A stretch of DNA of 64,000 nt from Bedellia somnulentella (taxonomy: Eukaryota; Arthropoda; Insecta; Lepidoptera; Bedelliidae). The position numbers and the translations under genes were made by a program. Location of the stretch: the NCBI GenBank assembly GCA_963576735.1, contig OY755179.1, positions 868,001-932,000 of the forward strand, written 5' to 3'. Positions 11,914 through 23,826 of this stretch are shown piece by piece; position 1 is the first letter of the stretch, and each line of letters opens with the position of its first letter. The notes beneath the pieces are model-generated. The model was not told the origin of the DNA and ran no database searches. It saw only the letters and a program-made list of their open reading frames with translations.

Positions 11914-13747
11914 AAATGGTTTCGTGTCGATAAGCTCTTGTGGTAGCAGCATAAAAAGTAAAATAGTTATATATTAAAAGTGACAGATATTAATAATTAA
12001 TTGAAATCCAAAGTATTTTACTTTGTAATCCAATCAATTATCACGTGCTAATCGTATCGCGTCATAGACACTCGAAATGACACTCAGAGCAGTTCTCCAC
12101 AAATTTTCCCACGTATTAAGCGATGTATCGAATTACAAGGGCGGGCTGTGCGGCCGAAGCTCCCCTCGCCTTAGTCCTGTACTAAAATCTGTTATGAGAA
12201 TGTTTGAATGACGTGCCAGTGCATTACGCTATATTTTCCCTTTACTTCGGCGGTCACGTCTCACTCCCCTAGGCATAGAATTAAGCGGGTCACTGAACAG
12301 GTAAATATAATGTAAACAAATTTTACTCACTTAAATGCGCTATTGATATTTATGTTTCTCGGGAACATTGGGATCATTTGTTCAATTATTCTGGTATTTT
12401 GTTTTAATTTGAGTGGTATTTTTGAACCCCCTTTTTTATTTAACGAAGTTGTTTCTTTGTGGGTATTAAAATTTGGTTAGTGGGTGGTTTAAGCCACTAT
12501 TGAGAGACAAAAAACAGAGTTGAATTGATAACATAACGCAAAAGTCATTAAAAAAAAACATGAAATATTTAATATCAATAATTTTAGATATACTTCAAAT
12601 TATCAATAGAGTAAGCTGACTAAACCCTTTAAAACTACATTTTTAAATTAAACACGTCTTCTGTGTTATTATAATATGACAACTCCTAAAGAAATACACC
12701 ATCGTGTATCAAAGTTCAATGACCTATTTCGATATCTGAGATTAATTTAGAAGCTCACGACCGCTATCATATGGATCGATCCGTCTCCTGTAACTGGGGG
12801 ACTCGTTCACATCACATATACTGTGTTTAATAGAAAACTCAATTAAGGTGCACTCTGGGCGAACACGGGAATAGTTCCAGAAAAATATGATTGGAGTGGA
12901 CAGGCGGAAATGAATACGTATTATTTTTGGCCAGATTAAACACGGGAATACACCAGTGTGCAGAATGTTTTCCTTTAGTAGATTCTGTTGTAGTCATATT
13001 TTTAGTATGAAGATATTTTTAAAAGGTCATATGCACAACAGCGAACAAATATCAGGGTTCGATAAATGCCAAGGAGGAAATGGATAAAGTCATGCTTAGG
13101 GTGGATTATTTAGTTTTAAAGGCTTTGATTTTAAAGTAAGTTTTATGTTTTAAAGCATCAATAGAAATAATAACTTTTAAAAAGCTTTGGTTTAAGCAAG
13201 TTTAATGTTTTGAAAGCATTGTTAGAAATATGGAGACTGTTCCATTTTGTCAATAACGTTTGTCTGGTTGTACAATCGCTTGAATGTTATCGGAATGAGG
13301 GGTTTTCTTTTTGAGAAATAAAAAAACAACATAGTTTTCTAGAGCTCTGTAGATGGCGTTGATGGAACTACGTTACTTACTTCAATATTTTTTTCGTGGC
13401 CTCAATTGTGTTGCCACAATAATTTCGCCAATGTCAACTTTAAAAACATGTGTCACATCACCATAGAGTAACTTTTTGGCGAGTAAAAACAACTAAAAGA
13501 ATGTTAAATATAAATACCGTCTTTGTTTATTTACTTTTAAGCTATCTTGGCTTAAACTGATATTTATTTACACTTTCAAATCAGAACGTTTTTATGTACG
13601 TTCCGTTTTACGATATCATTACATCTAAGTGTGAAAAACGGTGTGACGTTCCGTTCCTGCCAGTAACATAGCAAGTCTGGCGCCATCTATCCTGAGAATA
13701 GGGAAGAAGAAAAAAAGAAATAAAGGAAAACCTCTCATTAGGAAACT
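11914..13747. other. Non-repetitive stretch
   Basis: Mixed AT-rich DNA; a GC-richer part lies near 12050-12310. No gene or repeat recognised. Confidence 0.45.
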
Positions 13748-13929
13748 TTAATATTAAGATATTTTTTACGGTTTTATAGATGAAACCCTTATAGCATTGT
13801 CATGTCCATTTGTCCATCCGTTTTCAGTTTATCTCCTTGGCGCTTAGTTTTAAATAATTAGATTAGTAAATACTTAATGTATTATGTAAAGCTACAAAAA
13901 TTGCAATTTAAATATACTATAAAAACAAT
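13748..13929 (+). repeat. Direct repeat flanking SINE1 (left)
   Basis: Shares with 14154-14303 the ordered blocks ATTAAG...TTTTTTACGG, GTCATGTCCATTTGTC, TCCTTGGCG and TATTATGT...GCAATTT. The two copies are clearly diverged. Confidence 0.75.
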
Positions 13930-14153
13930 GCCGTGTAGTGTCGCCTTAGAATAGCACTACCCCATTTCTTCCGGTGGGTGTACGTAAGAGGCAACTAACG
14001 GTATTGGGGCTTTTAGGGGATTTTTGGGCGATGCGGTTGAAGACCCATCACCAACAACCTTTATTTTACCATCTTTTCCCGACTTAATTTTCCAAAAGTG
14101 GCCGAGGAACTTCCAGTTCCTTAGCTCCGGCTACCCCTCCCAGGGATTTATAG
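13930..14153 (+). repeat. SINE1 lacking its 3' tail
   Basis: Starts GCCGTGTAGTGTCGCCTTAG and continues to CAGGGATTTATAGT, where it stops. The GCCGTGAGTATATG tail is missing and the right-hand direct repeat starts at once. This is atypical for a target-primed insertion. Confidence 0.85.
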
Positions 14154-14303
14154 TATTAAGTATTTTTTTACGGTTTTTACGTTGTCATGTCCATTTGTCT
14201 ATCTGTCTGCAGTATTTCCTTGGCGTTCGCTTTGTTTAAGTAATAGTTAAAATATTATGTCAAGCCACAAAAATGGCAATTTCCATATATAAAAAAACCA
14301 AAC
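14154..14303 (+). repeat. Direct repeat flanking SINE1 (right)
   Basis: Second copy of the 13748-13929 segment, abutting the truncated SINE1. Confidence 0.75.
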
Positions 14304-14574
14304 CATTAACAAACACTGCAAGACACTTTCAATGCGGTGAAGTGGCTAAGGCGAGGGCATTTAGAATTAGAGCGCGAGGCTATTTGCACTCGACACGGGA
14401 CAAAAGAGTTCCCAGTTGAATGTGCGTACTTGGTAGAAGACTATGCGACGCCTCTAGCCTCGCCTACAGCTATTCACCACAAGCTGTAAAGCCTCCTGGC
14501 ACGGGTTGTGACAAACGTAAGCGGGATTACGAGCGGGTTTTGACACATCTGTTTTATACTAGAAGAATGATAGG

Positions 14575-14755
14575 TATTGGTATTGGGGCTTTTAGGGGAT
14601 TTTTGGGCGATGCGGTTGGAGACCCATCACCAACAACCTTTATTTCACCATCTTTTCCCCGCGCAACTTCCAAAAGTGGCTGAGGAATTTCTTATTCCTT
14701 AGCTCTGGCTACCCCTTATAGGGATTTATAGCCGTGAGTATATGTATGTATGTAT
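14575..14755 (+). repeat. SINE1, 5'-truncated with TSD
   Basis: Begins inside the element at GTATTGGGGC and runs to the TATG tail. Flanked by AATGATAG on both sides (just before 14575 and from about 14757). Confidence 0.85.
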
Positions 14756-14761
14756 GTAATG

Positions 14762-15250
14762 ATAGATTTATCATGGTTGTTATCCTGAGGTTATTGCTGT
14801 GTAGTGTCGGCTTAGAATAGCACTACCCCATTTCTTACGGTGGGTGTACGTAAGAAGCGACTAACGGTATTGGGGCTTTTAAGGGATTTTTGGGCGATGC
14901 GGTTGGAGACCCATCACCAACAACCTTTATTTTACCATCTTTTCCCCACTTAACTTTCCAAAAGTGGCTGAGGAATTTTTAATTCCTTAGCTCTGGCTAC
15001 CCCATCTAGGGATTTATAGCAGTGAGTATATGTATGTATGTTATCCTGAGGAAACCCATGGCTGAGTTGTACTAAGTGATATGACAGTGTATTCGTACAA
15101 AACGGCGATAGGCCTGCCCCCTATCACGTGATTACACTGTCCAAGCAGAACGTAGGTACTCTGAACACCAGGTGACAATGTCACGTGATGTTCAGAAGTA
15201 TTAGTGAGTCTGCCAACCCTTTCAAGGATATACGGCGTGAACATTTGAGT
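14762..15250 (+). repeat. SINE2, 5'-truncated, split by SINE1
   Basis: Left part TTTATCATGGTTGTTA belongs to the SINE2 body. The rest resumes at 15052 with GAAACCCATGGCTGAGTTG and runs through the CACGTG blocks to GGCGTGAACATTTGAG. The SINE1 insertion is at 14796-15039. Confidence 0.85.
14796..15039 (+). repeat. SINE1 inside SINE2, with TSD
   Basis: Full-length copy flanked by GTTATCCTGAGG (14779-14790 and 15040-15051). A few extra bases (TTATT) lie between the left TSD and the element start. Confidence 0.92.
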
Positions 15251-15506
15251 GAAAAAATAGATTCATCAAGATAGTGCTATCTTTCAAATATCTAAGGTTT
15301 GAACAATCACTACTGACCTTTGAAACCATGAAATTTTGCGTAATATAGTAAATCCTATTTATTGCACTTCTGAAATGTTTAGCTTTCTGATTCTAAAAGA
15401 ACTTCCATGATCGGTTCAGAATGTCCGAAGATAGATGATACAAGTTTTAAGCGTTACAAAATTTATCTATTTATAATATTAGTGTAGAGACATAAATTAA
15501 TATATA

Positions 15507-15749
15507 CCGTGTAGTGCCAGCTTAGAATGTTACTACACCTGTCTACCCGCAGGCGTCGTAAGAGGCGACTAAAGGTATGGGGCTTTTTAAGCGGTTTTTG
15601 GGCGATGCGGTTGGAGATAAATCACCAAATCCCCTTTGTTTTACAATTTTAAACCCACACAGCTTGCAGAAATGGCTGAGGAATTTCAAATTCCTTAGCT
15701 CTGACTACCTCTTCTTGGGATTTACAGCCGTGAGTATAAGTAGTATATG
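15507..15749 (+). repeat. SINE1, diverged
   Basis: CCGTGTAGTGCCAGCTTAG through GCGATGCGGTTGGAGA to GAGTATAAGTAGTATATG; the tail is decayed. No clear TSD. Confidence 0.85.
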
Positions 15750-16507
15750 AACGTCTGTATTTAATTTAATTCCCGCTTTTCCGTTTATTCCTAGGCATGG
15801 CCTAAAACTCTGTAAATAAGAACTGAAATACGCGTCAGAATAACTAAGCTAGTCTTTTTATCGGTTCCATTCTGTACACCCGATGGTTGTTTATTAAATT
15901 AAAGCGGATCTTAGATAAGTTCGTTCTCGATCTGCCATTGTTAAACCTTATTTCTCTCTGAACTAGTCCGATAATGGATAATTGAGCTAATCCTTAAAAG
16001 ATATTAGCGATAAAATAAACGCTTATTATATCGTATATTTAAGTGTACATACATACACTCATATTTATCACCACGACTTCAAATTCTCTGAATAAAAATT
16101 TCTCTGCTACTTTTAGTAGTTAAGAAAACAATGGTGAACTGTAGGATTGTAGTTGATAGGTTTCTATCATATCATAATATATCATTTATCACAGTATCAT
16201 TCAAGTATCATCAATTTATCATTACTATTAAATTTTATTCTTTTCTCAATTGTTTAGCATTTTCACATATATATTTTTTTCTTTTTCTGTTGATATTCAT
16301 TTTGTCTTTAGATAGTTTAGTTTATTTTTTTCTTTTGAATTAACTGTGTGTGTATCTTGTTTTAACTTGTGATCATCTGTTATTGGCCTTATTTACTGTA
16401 CTGTTTCAACTTACTATATAATATGTATTGCTGTTGATGATTCTTATATAATAACTAAATAAATTTCAATAACTGTTTATTGTTCTAAAATTCTAAAACT
16501 CAAATCC
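15750..16507. other. Non-repetitive AT-rich stretch
   Basis: Contains a run of imperfect ATCAT units near 16160-16230. A short hydrophobic ORF (16131-16343) is compositionally biased and unsupported. Confidence 0.4.
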
Positions 16508-16824
16508 TATTTAAGGATTCATAGCCATGAGTACATGTATGTAAGTGCATACAAACATACATATGAATCCCTAGAAGGCTTAACCAGAGCTTCGGAATAA
16601 AAAAAACCAAACCATACCCTTGTGTGGAAGTGGAAGTGGTACAAGTTGTGTGGGAAAAAGATTGTAAAACACAGGTTTTCGGTAATGGGTCTTCAACCAC
16701 ATCGCCCAAAAATCACTTAGAAAGCCCCAATACCCTTAACCGCCTCTTACGAACGCCGACGGGTAGAAAAGGGCTAGTGCTATTTTAATCCAAAACTACA
16801 CACTGAGTATATGTAAGTATGAAG
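16508..16824 (-). repeat. SINE1 (minus) between plus-strand SINE1 tails
   Basis: A minus-strand SINE1 (about 16552-16802) lies between plus-strand SINE1 tail fragments: TTCATAGCCATGAGTACATG at 16517-16536 and CTGAGTATATG at about 16803-16813. The simplest reading is an insertion into the tail of an older copy, or adjacent inverted copies. Confidence 0.6.
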
Positions 16825-16827
16825 AAC

Positions 16828-17084
16828 ATACATACATACATACATATACTCACGGCCATTATTCCCTAGAACGGGTAGCCAGAGCCAAGGAATTATAAAT
16901 TCCTCAGCCACTTTTGGAAGTTGAGTGGGGAAAAGGCGGTAAAATAAAGGTTTTTGGTGATAGGTCTCCAACCGCATCGCCCAAAAATCCAATAAAAAGC
17001 CCCGATACCCTTAGTAGCCTCTTATGACACCCGTGGGTAGAAAGGGGTAGCGAAATTCTAAACCGGCACTACACGGCAAACATA
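16828..17084 (-). repeat. SINE1, full length
   Basis: Tail ACATACATACATACATACAT, then GGGTAGCCAGAGC through CACCCGTGGGTAG to GGCACTACACGGC. It belongs to the GTGCCGGC/CACGGGTG subfamily. Confidence 0.9.
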
Positions 17085-17412
17085 TTCTCAATACTCGCCA
17101 TGGGGTCATAGTTTAATACACTACTAAGAAAATCGGTCGTCAACAGGAAATCTATAAAGGGCTGAAAGTGCCCAAGCCAGTCTCATTTGCCATAGCTTTT
17201 ATGTGCCCGTGTGATTGATTTGTGCCTCTGGGAATATTGCGTTGATTGATTTTGCGGTTACTCTAAGTGGAATATACATATCAATGGTTCATGATGGAGG
17301 GCATATGTATGGCTTAATGTTTATGAGGTTTTTATTATAATACTAGCTGACTCGACAGACTTCGTACTGTCAAATTTACTTATGAAAATATTTTATATAC
17401 GGGTAGAATTGG
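17085..17412. other. Non-repetitive, possible Helitron-like end
   Basis: ACTAGCTGACTCGACAGACT at 17343 resembles the minus-strand 3' terminus of a second Helitron-like family, but no partner end was identified. Confidence 0.3.
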
Positions 17413-17615
17413 AATACATACATATAATCACGGCTATAAATCCCTAAAAGGGGTAGTTGGAAGTTGAGTGGGGAAAAGATGGTAGAATAAAGGTTGTTAG
17501 TGATTGGTCTCCAACCGCATCGCCCAAAAATCCCTTAAAAAGCCCCAAGTCCTTTAGTCGCCTCTTACGTTCACTCACCGGAAGAAATGGGGTAGTGCTA
17601 TTTTAAGCCGACACT
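17413..17615 (-). repeat. SINE1 with internal deletion
   Basis: Tail and GGGGTAG are followed directly by TTGGAAGTTGAGTGGGG. The CCAGAGCT...CCACTTT segment, which carries the subterminal hairpin, is missing. The rest continues to CCGACACTACA. Confidence 0.85.
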
Positions 17616-17931
17616 ACAAAAATATCATGAGAAAATAATATATAATTCTCTAAACATCTAAACAATAATAAGTATGAATATGCATTATACTTTGTTTAGT
17701 TTCACATCAAATGTGCAGCGACTGACGAATAAACAAACATAAGGTTTCAACACCCTCGTTAGTATAAGATAATAGTGAACATTTGTTTGTTATTGCTTTC
17801 CGATGAATTGATGATATGTGAAGTGCAAGTAATTATTCTTTGAAATCTTTTATGTCAGTTCCACTATGAAAAATATGAAGAACAGAAACAAATAACAATG
17901 TTTTTGTGATGCATTTAGTAGCTATTTTATT

Positions 17932-18540
17932 GCAACCGTGATAGCTCAGTGGGTAGAACACCGCTTTTGGTGCAGTCGATGAGGGTTCAAATCCTGGGTC
18001 GGACCTAAACCATTATCATCATCAGCCTATCAGCTGGACATAGCCCCCCCCCCAAAGATCTCCACAACGACCGGTCTTGTGCTGCCCTCATCCATCGGCT
18101 TCCCGCGACCTTTACCAAGTCGTCGGTCCAAGAGTTACTTAACTTAAGTGGCAATGGGCAGGGCACATTGCACGCAGAACCGACGGCCGTTGGGGCTCGA
18201 AGGTTCTGTAGTCGTAGCCACGTACCGGACGACGCAGTGTGGGTAGGATACCACAAGGAACTACACCAATTTGTCTTTTTTAAAAGACATATGTGTAAGG
18301 ATTATTAGTAGTATTATTTATGATGTTTATTAACGGTGAGGGGAAACATCGTTAGGAAACGGCCACATGGCTGAGTTGTACTTGACAAATTTAGTCATGT
18401 GAGAGTGTATACGTACAAAAGGGCGGTAGGACTGCCCCCTATCACGTGATTATACTGTCAAAGCACGTGATGTTCATAAAGATTAGTACCTATACCAACC
18501 CCTTCCGGAATATATCGCGTGAACGTTTGAGTTTAAGTTT
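17932..18540 (+). repeat. SINE2, full length, split by LINE-like insert
   Basis: tRNA-like head 17932-18011 with A box TAGCTCAGTGGG and B box GGTTCAAATCC, an internal Pol III promoter layout. The body resumes at 18261 (CTACACCAATTTGTC) and ends at CGCGTGAACGTTTGAG. The CACGTG motifs are retained. Confidence 0.88.
18012..18260 (-). mobile_element. LINE 3'-end-like insert, rearranged
   Basis: Starts ATTATCATCATCAGCC, i.e. an (ATG)n-type tail on the minus strand, then a GC-rich block with GCTGGACATAG and CTCCACAACGACCGG. This type is common in Lepidoptera as LINE 3' ends; I suspect a CR1/Zenon-like family but cannot confirm. Internal order looks rearranged. The host repeats CTAAACC/CTACACC at the borders may be the TSD. 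Confidence 0.55.
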
Positions 18541-18637
18541 ATTACCACTTTTGTAGTTGTTGCCAGAAACACCTTTGCGTTCTTTGTTTCTCCTAGTTAA
18601 TATTAATGGTAGTAAACATTTATATGTTTTTTTGATT

Positions 18638-18889
18638 GCTGTGTAGTGTCGGCTTAGAAAAACACTACCCCATTTCTGCCGGTGGGTGATCGTAAGAGGC
18701 GACTAAGGGTATAGGGGCTTATTAAGTGATTTTTGGGCGATGTGGTTGGAGACCCGTCACCAAAAACATTTATTATTACCATCTTTTCCCCAATCAACTT
18801 CCAAAAGTGGCTGAGGAATTTTTCATTCCAAAGCTCTGGCTACCCCGTTAAGGGATTTATAGCCGTGAGTATATGTATGTATGTATGTA
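18638..18889 (+). repeat. SINE1, third subfamily
   Basis: GCTGTGTAGTGTCGGCTTAG to GAGTATATGTATGTATG. Diagnostic bases: GGGTGATCGTAAGAG, AAGTGATTTTTGGGCGATGT, CCCGTCACC, ACATTTATTATTACC, CATTCCAAAGCTC and ACCCCGTTAAGGG. The same set is seen at 40.45 and 62.06 kb. Confidence 0.9.
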
Positions 18890-19018
18890 AATAAAAAAAG
18901 GATAGGTATTGGATTATGAATAATACATTTTACATTGAAACCGTCAGCTCTACTTTATTAATTTTGTACTCATGCCACTTAATGCAAGTTAAAAGGTCGC
19001 TCTTACTAGCTATGCTGA

Positions 19019-19450
19019 AATATAAGCTATTTTTATTTTTATTTATTTATTTATTTATTCGTTGACCACCAACAGCAAACACAACAAAAATGGCACAGAA
19101 CATACAATTGTTTTACAAAGCCAATGACAGGTGATCACAATTACCGGTTCAAAACAAAAGAGGAACGAAATTAAGGCGGTTGCCCGCGAAAATACAGCAA
19201 GTACATTAGAAAAAAGAAAAATAATAATATTATTGATAACGTTTAAAAAATACAAGGAAAAAAGAGAAAAAAAAAGAACAAATCCAAAAAAAAGACCGAG
19301 ACTATATACTTACTTGAAAAACACAGTTATCAATCATTAAATGCAGTGAAATAAAAACTATAAGACAGATATAAAGACAACAAAGAAAGTAAATAATCAA
19401 GTCAGACGATATTTAAATAACTTCTTCAAAACCGATCCTAATCTTCATGA
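19019..19450 (-). repeat. Retroelement 3' end with (TAAA)n tail, tentative
   Basis: (TTTA)n at 19030-19060 followed by non-AT sequence CGTTGACCACCAACAGCAAA. This is the layout of a minus-strand LINE or SINE 3' end with an AAAT tail. No coding similarity seen; overlapping short ORFs on both strands are low-complexity. Confidence 0.35.
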
Positions 19451-20056
19451 ATTATATCCATGTAAAAAATGAGCTTTTGCATAAGAAAATATTTGCCAAC
19501 TATCTGTAACAGAGAGCACCGACCCTTAAAATTGTAGGGACAATCTCGACGATTTCCCTAAAAGTCGAAGCAATTAATGGGGCGGAGAAGTAAAAACTTA
19601 CTTTCGCTGGAATACAGCTTACCGATATCGCTAGATTTCACTTTGATGTTTGAAAATTAAACAAACTAGATTTTTTTGAAACTGTTGTAATTATTTCGTA
19701 TATAAACTCTGAATAATTAAATGATGGTTTATTAATCCTATCAATATTATTAAAAAAAATACGAAATTTGGTAGTTTTACAGTATGTATATATTATTATG
19801 TTCATTCAAGTTCAGTTCATTTTATTCAATAATAATATTGTGATAAATTTATAGGTACAATTTATTCAGTTATATCATTTTAAAAGTATTTTACACGTTC
19901 TATCATGCATGGTATCCTATAAATTATGAAATAACTAGTTATAGAAGTGTTAAGCGTAGATATTTTCTTATATGTTTTCATGTTTTCTTTCTTTTGAATT
20001 AAATTTGATACATTTGAATGCCAAAAAATATCGGATAAAGCTTTAAATATAATTTA
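19451..20056. other. Non-repetitive AT-rich stretch
   Basis: Nothing supported. Confidence 0.4.
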
Positions 20057-20302
20057 TCAGTGACACTGTCTCAAATCTGTGCGCAGACTAGAGCTCCCGG
20101 CATGAATCATTGTCGCAAATTTATGGCAGAGCGTGGCACGCACTGCACGAGAGCCGCTGCTGTTTTTGCCAGAGGCACCCAAATCTCTGCCGATAATCCG
20201 GTGTCGGTTACAAATAGGATGGGATTTGCGACGACGCGTCATACGGCCCCTCGGGACGGCGATAAACACCAATACAAGTGTATAATCCTCATAGTTTCAT
20301 AA
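20057..20302. other. GC-rich island, open on both strands
   Basis: About 245 bp of clearly higher GC in AT-rich DNA, open on both strands (plus 80 aa, minus 71 aa). I recognise neither product. No matching repeat in this window. It could be an exon, conserved non-coding DNA or a fragment of a foreign or repeated sequence. Confidence 0.3.
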
Positions 20303-21574
20303 AAGCTGGTATAAAATATAAATGCTTTGGAGTTTATGGATAATAATCAGACAGTTGACAATACATGCTTATATGTCGTCCTTTTTTTATAAGTTTGATC
20401 GGTTGAAAAGCTAATTTTGGCATAGCTACTTTGAAATGATAAGTTAATTACAACTATCTACTGTTTTTCATTTCAAAACAAATTTTTTTACAGCTCTGAA
20501 AAGTACACTGCGTGTGTACAAGTGTTGAGTTGCAATGTAAATATTGAATATGGAACAAGAGACTATGATAAGATCCGTCAGTTTAAAACTTGTAAAGCCT
20601 ACACCAATGTATGTTTTCAAAGTTATGATAAACGGCGATGGGTCTACCCCTTATGCTGTTAATGAACTGTACCTAGACAAAAAATGGGCACTCTAATCAC
20701 CAGAAGACAACGTTAAGACTAAATAGATATAATAATCATTCAGAAGTACCTTTTCCATCTTTGCCGATATAATATATATCTCAGAAAAAAATAATAAAAA
20801 CTAATAAAAACTAACTAAGAAAAAAATAATAAAAACTTACTTTAGAGCAATGAAAAATAATGCATAAATTTCACCGCGCACACCACAAATGTTTTATTAT
20901 TTCTACAAACGTATTTATTGTTGTTTAACCTGGAATTTATTGTTGTTGCAGTCCATCTCCCATAAAAAGTTTAAAAATATAATTTTATATTTATTGATGC
21001 TACGAGCATATTCTATACAGGCTCTGCAAATTTATGAAAATTCTAAGAAACACTTTCTCTTTCCAAACAATCTCTAATCACTTTCCCCCAATGAGTCACA
21101 ATATAATTTATATCGCACTTAAGAAAATAAAAAATCGGGTAAACAGTAAAGTCATCCTCATTTGGCGTCCGGTGAAATAGTGCGAGGGGGTCCTTACGGG
21201 GACTTAGCAGGCAAGTCTTAATTTATTGTCTCGAAACTGCTATCTAAGAGGTCATAGTGGGTGAAATAATCTGATTTGTCCATTTCCTTTCCACGGTTGT
21301 AACTAATGGTGGGGCGATTAACAAGGCAAAGTTTTTGTTGACGTTCTATAAACACTGGTTTTATGGATTATTTAGCTTGAATGGTATTAAAGTTTAGGAT
21401 GATATTTTTCTTTATAAACAATAGTATTAGAATCAATTTCTTTTTTAAATATTCATAAAGAACTAGAGTCATCCTTTACAGAGGCAAGAAGAGTAAATAT
21501 ATTATAAGGTACATATTATTTTATGTGAGTTTAAAACTAAAAAGTATTATCGTGAACCAAAATATTTAACCTAT
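20303..21574. other. Non-repetitive stretch
   Basis: AT-rich; a small internal duplication of AAAAAATAATAAAAACT lies near 20785-20840. No gene recognised. Confidence 0.4.
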
Positions 21575-21790
21575 ATACTCACAGTTATGAATCCCTAGAA
21601 GGGGTAGACGGAGTTTCAGAATAAGCAATGCTTCAGCCACTTTTGGAAGTTGGGAAAAGATTGTGAAATAAAGGTAGTTGGTTATGGGTATCCAACCGCA
21701 CCGCCCAAAAATCCCTTAAAGATTCCCATTACCCTTAATTGCCTTTTAAAATCACGCACTTTAGTGCTATTCTAAGCCGACGCTACAAAG
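21575..21790 (-). repeat. SINE1, old and degenerate
   Basis: TATACTCACAGTTATGAATC, GGGGTAGACGGAG, CCGCCCAAAAATCCC and CTAAGCCGACGCTACA are recognisable among many changes and small deletions. Confidence 0.75.
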
Positions 21791-22164
21791 CAAACTGAAC
21801 CTATACTAGGTGTAAACATAGTAGCAAAACAACAGATATCCGAAAATATATTGTATTGTTAGCACAAAGGTGATTGTTCCCGCCATCGGAACGAAAGTGG
21901 CAACACAAAGAGTGCACAGCACACCTTATCACCGGCTGAATTGCAAATTTAATATCTCCATTTGCATTTGAAAGAGCCAAGGCGAAGACGTTTTTGTTGT
22001 AGACGATTTGTTCTCTTTATCTTAGGCTAGTATCTAAATTAGATGTGTGGAGCGAACCACTCGAATCGAGTGTTTATCTTTCAGAGTTATTAAAGCTATT
22101 CTCTTACATTTAGAATGCAGTTTATTTGGAATTTAAATTAAATTAAAAAGGTGCTATGGGATTG

Positions 22165-22654
22165 GCTTATGTATGGCAGTGAATGTTGGGTGTGGTAGAA
22201 AAAGCATGAAAGCAGAGTGAATGCAGTAGAAATGAGGTCCCTCAGAAAAATTTGTAATGTAAGGTTACGCGATCGTGTGAGGAACGATGTGATTCGTGAA
22301 AGGTGTGGTGTAAAAGATGATATTGTAAGTAAGATAGAGAAAGGAATGTTGAGATGGTTTGGGCACATCGAGAGGATGGATGATAGGAAATTGGTAAAAG
22401 GTATCTATAGAGCTAATGTGAAAGGTAATGTTAGTAGAGGACGGCCACGAAAGACACACTTGGACCAAATTGAAAATGTGCTCAAAAAGGCAGGCGTCCG
22501 AAGTATGAAGAATAAAAGAGCATGTATGAAAAGATTGATGGATGTAGACGAAGCAAGAGAGGTTTGCCAGGATCGTACAAAGTGGCGATCGATAGTCTCT
22601 GCCTACCCCAATGGGAATTAACGGCGTGAGTATATGTATGTATGTATATGTATA
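22165..22654 (+). pseudogene. RTE-like LINE, 5'-truncated, with TSD
   Basis: Encodes the LINE C-terminal end (open part 22217-22621, 134 aa). It is nearly identical in protein to the 11.3-kb copy from EMRSLRKICNVRLRDRVRND to RSIVSAYPNGN. A stop replaces a tryptophan-region codon (GGTAGAAAAAGC) upstream, so the frame is broken there. TSD TGCTATGGGATTG at 22152-22164 and 22655-22667. Tail TATG. Confidence 0.9.
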
Positions 22655-22667
22655 TGCTATGGGATTG

Positions 22668-23434
22668 TTCTATTGATTTTATGTAAGTAATAAACGTAGA
22701 GTTTTTTAATTACATACTTACAGATGGATTATGATTAAATTTGTAATTGTATAATTACTCACTCACAGCCTATTGTCTGCACATACCTGAAAAATAATAT
22801 GTTTTTTAATTATACATTCTAAACAAATTTGCAATTGGTAATAATGCCAAAACTATCGGGCTATAAAGTAAGATATTTCTAACATTTCCTTTCGAGAAAA
22901 TTTCCTTCCACATACCTATATAGCTCATCAAGCGACAGACCTTTAGAATCTAACTTCACTGCACTAATACAATATTTTTTTAGAACATAAATAAATAAAT
23001 ATAATGTCCAAAAGTCGTATGCAAAATAGCCAACCATCGCCAATCAAATATAATCTAAAATACCTTATCACACAAATATTGGTTTGACGCAAGAGTAAAC
23101 ACAAGTTCCAGAACTCAACAGTCTCTACACTGCTAATGTATTCTATCCCCAAGATTTCTTCCCTCCGGCTTAGTCACCGATTATCACCGGAGCAAGTCAA
23201 AGGGTGGCAACATCTAGCACACCGCAGCGCTAATGAAACTTCAGTGGGATGCGCTGCAGCAGAAAATTGCTATGCTGATGGCGCTAGATTTTTAAAATAA
23301 TTCGTTCCGAGACAATGTGATCATATGAATTTTCGTTTTGAAAACGGTTTTTAAACGGTTTTAGATAATGAGGTGTTATGGTGACGTTGAGTTTCAGTTA
23401 TGGTTTTTTATTGAATAATGATTTAATAATTATT
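22668..23434. other. Non-repetitive stretch with low-copy block
   Basis: Bases around 23066-23106 (TATTGGTTTGACGCAAGAG) are similar to 26510-26545. The block 23160-23300 is GC-richer and unassigned. No gene recognised. Confidence 0.4.
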
Positions 23435-23441
23435 TCAGTTG

Positions 23442-23692
23442 CTGTGTAGTGCCGGCTTAGAATAACACTACCCTATTTCTTCCGGTGAGTGTACGTAAGA
23501 GGCGACTAACGGTATTAGGGCTTTTAAGGGAGTTTTGGGCGATGCGGTTGGAGACCCATCACCAAAAACCTTTATTTCACCATCTTTTCCCTACGCAACT
23601 TCCAAAATTGGCTGAGGAATTTCTAATTCCCTAGCTCTGGCTACCCCTTCATGGGATTTATAGCCGTGAGTATATGTATGTATGCATGTATG
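23442..23692 (+). repeat. SINE1, full length
   Basis: GCTGTGTAGTGCCGGCTTAG to TATATGTATGTATGCATG. Short TSD TCAGTTG on both sides. Confidence 0.9.
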
Positions 23693-23826
23693 TCAGTTGA
23701 ATAACGTATACCTACCTTATTTTGCTAAGGTAGGTATTACTGAGGAAACATAAAATCACTGTTTTCTTTTGTATATAGACTTCACACGCAGTATATTTTC
23801 ACTTTGTATTCGCTATAGAAAAATTA

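Noticed and set aside
14024..14239. Proteins with GDAVGDPSPTTF-like sequence (also at 4963, 40552, 47913, 53016, 59534 and others)
   Set aside because: All are translations of SINE1 copies in one frame; each is interrupted elsewhere and ends in the repeat tail.
14330..14420. tRNA-derived SINE head (GTGGCTAAGGCGAGGGCA region)
   Set aside because: The A-box resemblance is loose, no B box follows at a proper distance and there is no second copy.
17343..17365. A complete Helitron near 17.3 kb
   Set aside because: Only an ACTAGCTGAC-like end is visible and no opposite terminus was found; the same applies at 62.79 kb.
18005..18256. 83-aa minus-strand ORF as a gene
   Set aside because: It lies in a retroelement-like insert within SINE2.
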